Below, one piece after another: positions 60,301-64,000 of a DNA stretch of 64,000 nucleotides. The notes under the pieces were generated by a model. The model did no database searches and was not told the DNA's origin. It saw only the letters and a program-made list of their open reading frames with translations. This stretch comes from Aplectana chamaeleonis (lineage: Eukaryota; Nematoda; Chromadorea; Rhabditida; Cosmocercidae), in assembly GCA_029168955.1 (NCBI GenBank), contig JAPDOI010000290.1, forward strand, positions 434,001-498,000, in the 5' to 3' direction. The number at the start of each line of letters is the position of its first letter. Position 1 is the stretch's first letter. Made by a program: the position numbers and the translations under genes.

Positions 60301-63300
60301 TCGAAATTCGTTTGTTCGGAATAAAAAATGAGCAAATTTATTCGAATTTCGTTCGTTCCGAAAAAAAATGAACGAATTTATTGGAAATTCGTTCGTTCGG
60401 AATAAAAAATGAGCGAATTTATTCGAAATTCGTTCGTTCGGAATAAAAATGAGCGAATTTATTCGAAATTCGTTCGTTCGGAATAAAAAATGAGCGAATT
60501 TATTCGAAATTCGTTCGTTCGGAAATAAAAATGAGCGAATTTATTCGAAATTCGTTCGTTCGGAATAAAAATGAGCGAATTTATTCGAAATTCGTTCGTT
60601 CGGAATAAAAATGAGCAAATTTATTCGAAATTCGTTCGTTGGGAATAAAAATGAGCGAATTTATTCGAAATTCATTCGTTCGGAATAAAAAATGAGCAAA
60701 TTTATTCGAAATTCGTTCGTTCGGAATAAAAAATGAGCAAATTTATTCGAAATTCGTGCGTTTGGAATAAAAAATGAGCGAATTTATTCGAAATTCGTTC
60801 GTTCGGAATAAAAAATGAGCAAATTTATTCGAAATTCGTTCGTTCGGAATAAAAAATGAGCAAATTTATTCGAAATTCGTGCGTTCGGAATAAAAAATGA
60901 GCGAATTTATTCGAAATTCGTTCGTTCGGAATAAAAATGAGCAAATTTATTCGAAATTCGTTCGTTCGGAATAAAAAATGAGCGAATTTATTCGAAATTC
61001 GTTCGTTCGGAATAAAAAATGAGCAAATTTATTCGAAATTCGTTCGTTCGGAATAAAAATGAGCAAATTTATTCGAAATTCGTTCGTTCGGAATAAAAAA
61101 TGAGCGAATTTATTCGAAATTCGTTCGTTCGGAATAAAAATGAGCAAATTTATTCGAAATTCGTTCGTTCGGAATAAAAATGAGCAAATTTATTGGAAAT
61201 TCGTTCGTTCGGAATAAAAAATGAGCAAATTTATTCGAAATTCGTTCGTTCGGAATAGAAAATGAGCGAATTTATTCGAAATTCGTTCGTTCGGAATAAA
61301 AATGAGCGAATTTATTCGAAATTCGTTCGTTCGGAATAAAAAATGAGCGAATTTATTCGAAATTCGTTCGTTCGGAATAAAAAATGAGCAAATTTATTCG
61401 AAATTCGTTCGTTCGGAATAAAAAATGAGCAAATTTATTCGAAATTCGTTCGTTCGGAATAAAAAATGAGCAAATTTATTCGAAATTCGTTCGTTCGGAA
61501 TAAAAAATGAGCAAATTTATTCGAAATTCGTGCGTTCGGAATAAAAAATGAGCAAATTTATTCGAAATTCGTGCGTTTGGAATAAAAAATGAGCGAATTT
61601 ATTCGAAATTCGTTCGTTCGGAATAAAAAATGAGCAAATTTATTCGAAATTCGTGCGTTCGGAATAAAAAAAGAGCAAATTTATTCGAAATTCGTTCGTT
61701 CGGAATAAAAATGAGCAAATTTATTCGAAATTCGTTCGTTCGGAATAAAAATGAGCAAATTTATTCGAATTTCGTTCGTTGGGAATAAAAATGGACGAAT
61801 TTATTCGAAATTCGTTCGTTCGGAACAAAAAGTGAGCAAATTTATTCGAATTTCTTTCGTTCGGAATAAAAAATGAGCGAATTTATTCGAAATTCGTTCG
61901 TTCGGAATAAAAAATGAGCAAATTTATTCGAATTTCTTTCGTTCGGAATAAAAAATGAGCGAATTTATTCGAAATTCGTTCGTTCGGAATAAAAAATGAG
62001 CGAATTTATTCGAAATTCGTGCATTCGGAATAAAAATGAGCGAATTTATTCGAATTTCGTTCGTTCGGAATAAAAAATGAGCGAATTTATTCGAAATTCG
62101 TTCGTTCGGAATAAAAAATGAGCGAATTTATTCGAAATTGGTTCGTTCGGAAAAAAAATGACCAAATTTATTCGAAATTCGTTCGTTCGGAATAAAAAAT
62201 GAGCGAATTTATTAGAAATTGGTTCTTTCGGAATAAAAAATGAGCAAATTTATTCGAAATTCGTTCGTTCGGAACAAAAAATGAGCAAATTTATTCGAAT
62301 TTCGTTCGTTGGGAATAAAAATGAGCGAATTTATTCGAAATTCGTTCGTTCGGAATAAAAAATGAGCAAATTTATTCGAAATTCGTTCTTTCGGAATAAA
62401 AAATGAGCAAATTTATTCGAATTTCGTTCGTTCGGAATAAAAAATGAGCGAATTTATTCGAAATTCGTTCGTTCGGAATAAAAAATGAGCAAATTTATTG
62501 GAAATTCGTTCGTTCGGAATAAAATGAGCAAATTTATTCGAAATTCGTTCGTTCGGAATAAAAAATGAGCGAATTTATTCGAAATTCGTTCGTTCGGAAT
62601 AAAAAATGAGCGAATTTATTCGAAATTCGTTCGTTCGGAACAAAAAATGAGCAAATTTATTCGAATTTCGTTCGTTGGGAATAAAAAATGAGCGAATTTA
62701 TTCGAAATTCGTGCGTTTGGAGTAAAAAATGAGCGAATTTATTCGAAATTCGTGCGTTTGTAATAAAAAATGAGCAAATTTATTGGAAATTCGTTTGTTC
62801 GGAATAAAAAATGAGCAAATTTATTCGAAATGCGTTCGGTCGGAATAAAAAATGAGCATAATTATTGGAAATTCGGTCGTTCGGAATAAAAAATGAGCAA
62901 ATTTATTGGAAATTCGTTTGTTCGGAATAAAAAATGAGCGAATTTATTCGAAATTCGTGCGTTTGTAATAAAAAATGAGCAAATTTATTGGAAATTCGTT
63001 TGTTCGGAATAAAAAATGAGCAAATTTATTCGAAATTCGTGCGTTTGTAATAAAAAATGAGCAAATTTATTCGAAATTCGTTCGTTCGGAACAAAAAATG
63101 AGCAAATTTATTCGAATTTCGTTCGTTGGGAATAAAAATGAGCGAATTTATTCGAAATTCGTTCGTTCGGAATAAAAAATGAGCGAATTTATTCCAATTT
63201 CGTTCGTTGGGAATAAAAAATGAGCGAATTTATTCGAAATTCGTGCGTTTGGAGTAAAAAATGAGCGAATTTATTCGAAATTCGTGCGTTTGGAGTAAAA

Positions 63301-64000
63301 AATGAGCGAATTTATTCGAAATTCGTTCGTTCGGAATAAAAAATGAGCAAATTTATTCGAAATTCGTGCGTTTGTAATAAAAAATGAGCAAATTTATTGG
63401 AAATTCGTTTGTTCGGAATAAAAAATGAGCAAATTTATTCGAAATTCGTTCGTTCGGAATAAAAAATGAGCAAATTTATTGGAAATTCGTTCGTTCGGAA
63501 TAAAAAATGAGCAAATTTATTCGAAATTCGTTCGTTCGGAATAAAAAATGAGCAAATTTATTCGAAATTCGTGCGTTTGGAATAAAAAATGAGCAAATTT
63601 ATTGAACATTCCTTCGTTCGCACTACACAATAAGCAAATTTATTGGAAATTCGTTCGTTCGGAATAAAAAACGAGCAAATTTATTCGAAATTCGTTCGTT
63701 CGGAATAAAAATGAGCAAATTTATTCGAAATTCGTTCGTTCGGAATAAAAATGAGCGAATTTATTCGAAATTCGTTCGTTCGGAATAAAAATGAGCGAAT
63801 TTATTCGAAATTCGTTCGTTCGGAATAAAAATGAGCGAATTTATTCGAATTTCGTTCGTTCGAAATAAAAAATGAGCGAATTTATTCGAAATTCGTGCGT
63901 TTGGAATAAGAAATGAGCGAATTTATTCGAAATTCGTTCGTTCGGAATAAAAAATGAGCAAATTTATTGGAAATTCGTTCGTTCGGAATAAAAAATGAGC
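57351..64000. repeat. Satellite C, diverse right flank
   Basis: From 57.36 to 58.5 kb cggaata and cgaaata alternate. After 58.5 kb cggaata and gagcaaat dominate, with the left-flank markers tgggaata (~58566, 60640, 61782, 62308, 63126), tttggaataag (~59985, 63900), tttggagtaaaa (~62716, 63249, 63290) and tttgtaataaa (~62758, 62953, 63043, 63369). One monomer at 63601-63640 is heavily mutated (attgaacattccttcg, cactacacaataagc). Confidence 0.8.

Larger units (their letters stand above)
45271..64000. repeat. Satellite C: 40/41-bp AT-rich tandem array (right end outside window)
   Basis: About 460 head-to-tail copies in one orientation. A canonical 41-bp unit reads ggaataaaaaatgagcgaat, then ttattcgaaa, then ttcgttcgttc. 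Copies with five instead of six A are 40 bp, and a few have four. GC is about 32 %. All five plus-strand C in the canonical unit are followed by G. Main variable sites are cggaata or cgaaata, gagcg, gagca or gaacg, and attcgaa or attggaa. Minus-strand open frames of 66-147 codons arise because 40 + 41 = 81 is divisible by three; they are not genes. The array continues beyond the window. Confidence 0.97.

Noticed and set aside
45289..61147. Minus-strand open frames of 66-147 codons in satellite C (NERISNKFAHFLFRTNEF-type repeats)
   Set aside because: Alternation of 40- and 41-bp units gives an 81-bp, 27-residue period without stops. Length changes shift the frame at random and no functional motif is present.
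59559..61147. Identical 66-codon frames at 59559-59759 and 60947-61147 as a duplicated gene
   Set aside because: They are five satellite C monomers with the same order of two binary variants. Monomers on either side differ, so coincidence or a tiny exchange explains it.
45271..64000. CENP-B box in satellite C
   Set aside because: Variants contain ttcgttggg or attggaaatccg, which resemble part of the box, but the essential spaced A and CGGG positions are missing in every form I examined.
1..64000. Telomeric repeats
   Set aside because: I saw no run of TTAGGG, TTAGG, TTTAGGG or related units. The cctac/cttacc stretch at 44264-44330 is irregular low-complexity DNA.

Overview
This window is almost entirely tandem satellite DNA, with one short unique island. 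I see no rRNA, tRNA, CRISPR array, recognisable transposase, reverse transcriptase, or convincing protein gene. Kilobase-long head-to-tail arrays of nucleosome-scale and ~40-bp monomers point to a eukaryotic nuclear genome, from a centromeric, pericentromeric or subtelomeric heterochromatin block assembled with long reads. I cannot name the lineage: none of the three monomers matches a satellite I know.

Layout. (1) 1-2296: satellite A, a GC-rich (~70 %), CpG-rich 42-bp repeat with higher-order order; it runs off the left edge. (2) 2297-44254: satellite B, a 144/145-bp repeat (~38 % GC), about 290 head-to-tail copies. It has a diverse left flank (to ~16 kb), a very uniform core (~16-40 kb) and a diverse right flank (~40-44.25 kb). 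Each monomer carries a 14-bp dyad centred on atatca-ct-tgatat. (3) 44255-45270: a ~1-kb non-repetitive island dense in inverted repeats, including a perfect 51-bp-arm palindrome with a 3-nt loop (44590-44694) and a long imperfect hairpin (44929-45056). (4) 45271-64000: satellite C, a 40/41-bp AT-rich repeat (~32 % GC), about 460 copies, running off the right edge. In its canonical monomer every plus-strand cytosine is in a CpG. Its A/T tracts are spaced close to the helical repeat.

How the parts relate. The three satellites share no obvious ancestry and all keep a single orientation. B and C both contain short dyads able to form hairpins, and both show a homogenised interior bounded by more varied flanks. 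This is the pattern expected of expansion from within by unequal exchange. A 17-bp piece of satellite B, exactly the dyad, sits inside the first monomer of satellite C (45283-45299), on the far side of the unique island. Candidate functions (centromere seeding, heterochromatin, small-RNA source) are inference only.

Most long open frames are by-products of repeat lengths divisible by three (42, 144, or 41+40 = 81). Those I checked start at GTG or TTG rather than ATG, or change repeat phase part-way. I do not call them genes.
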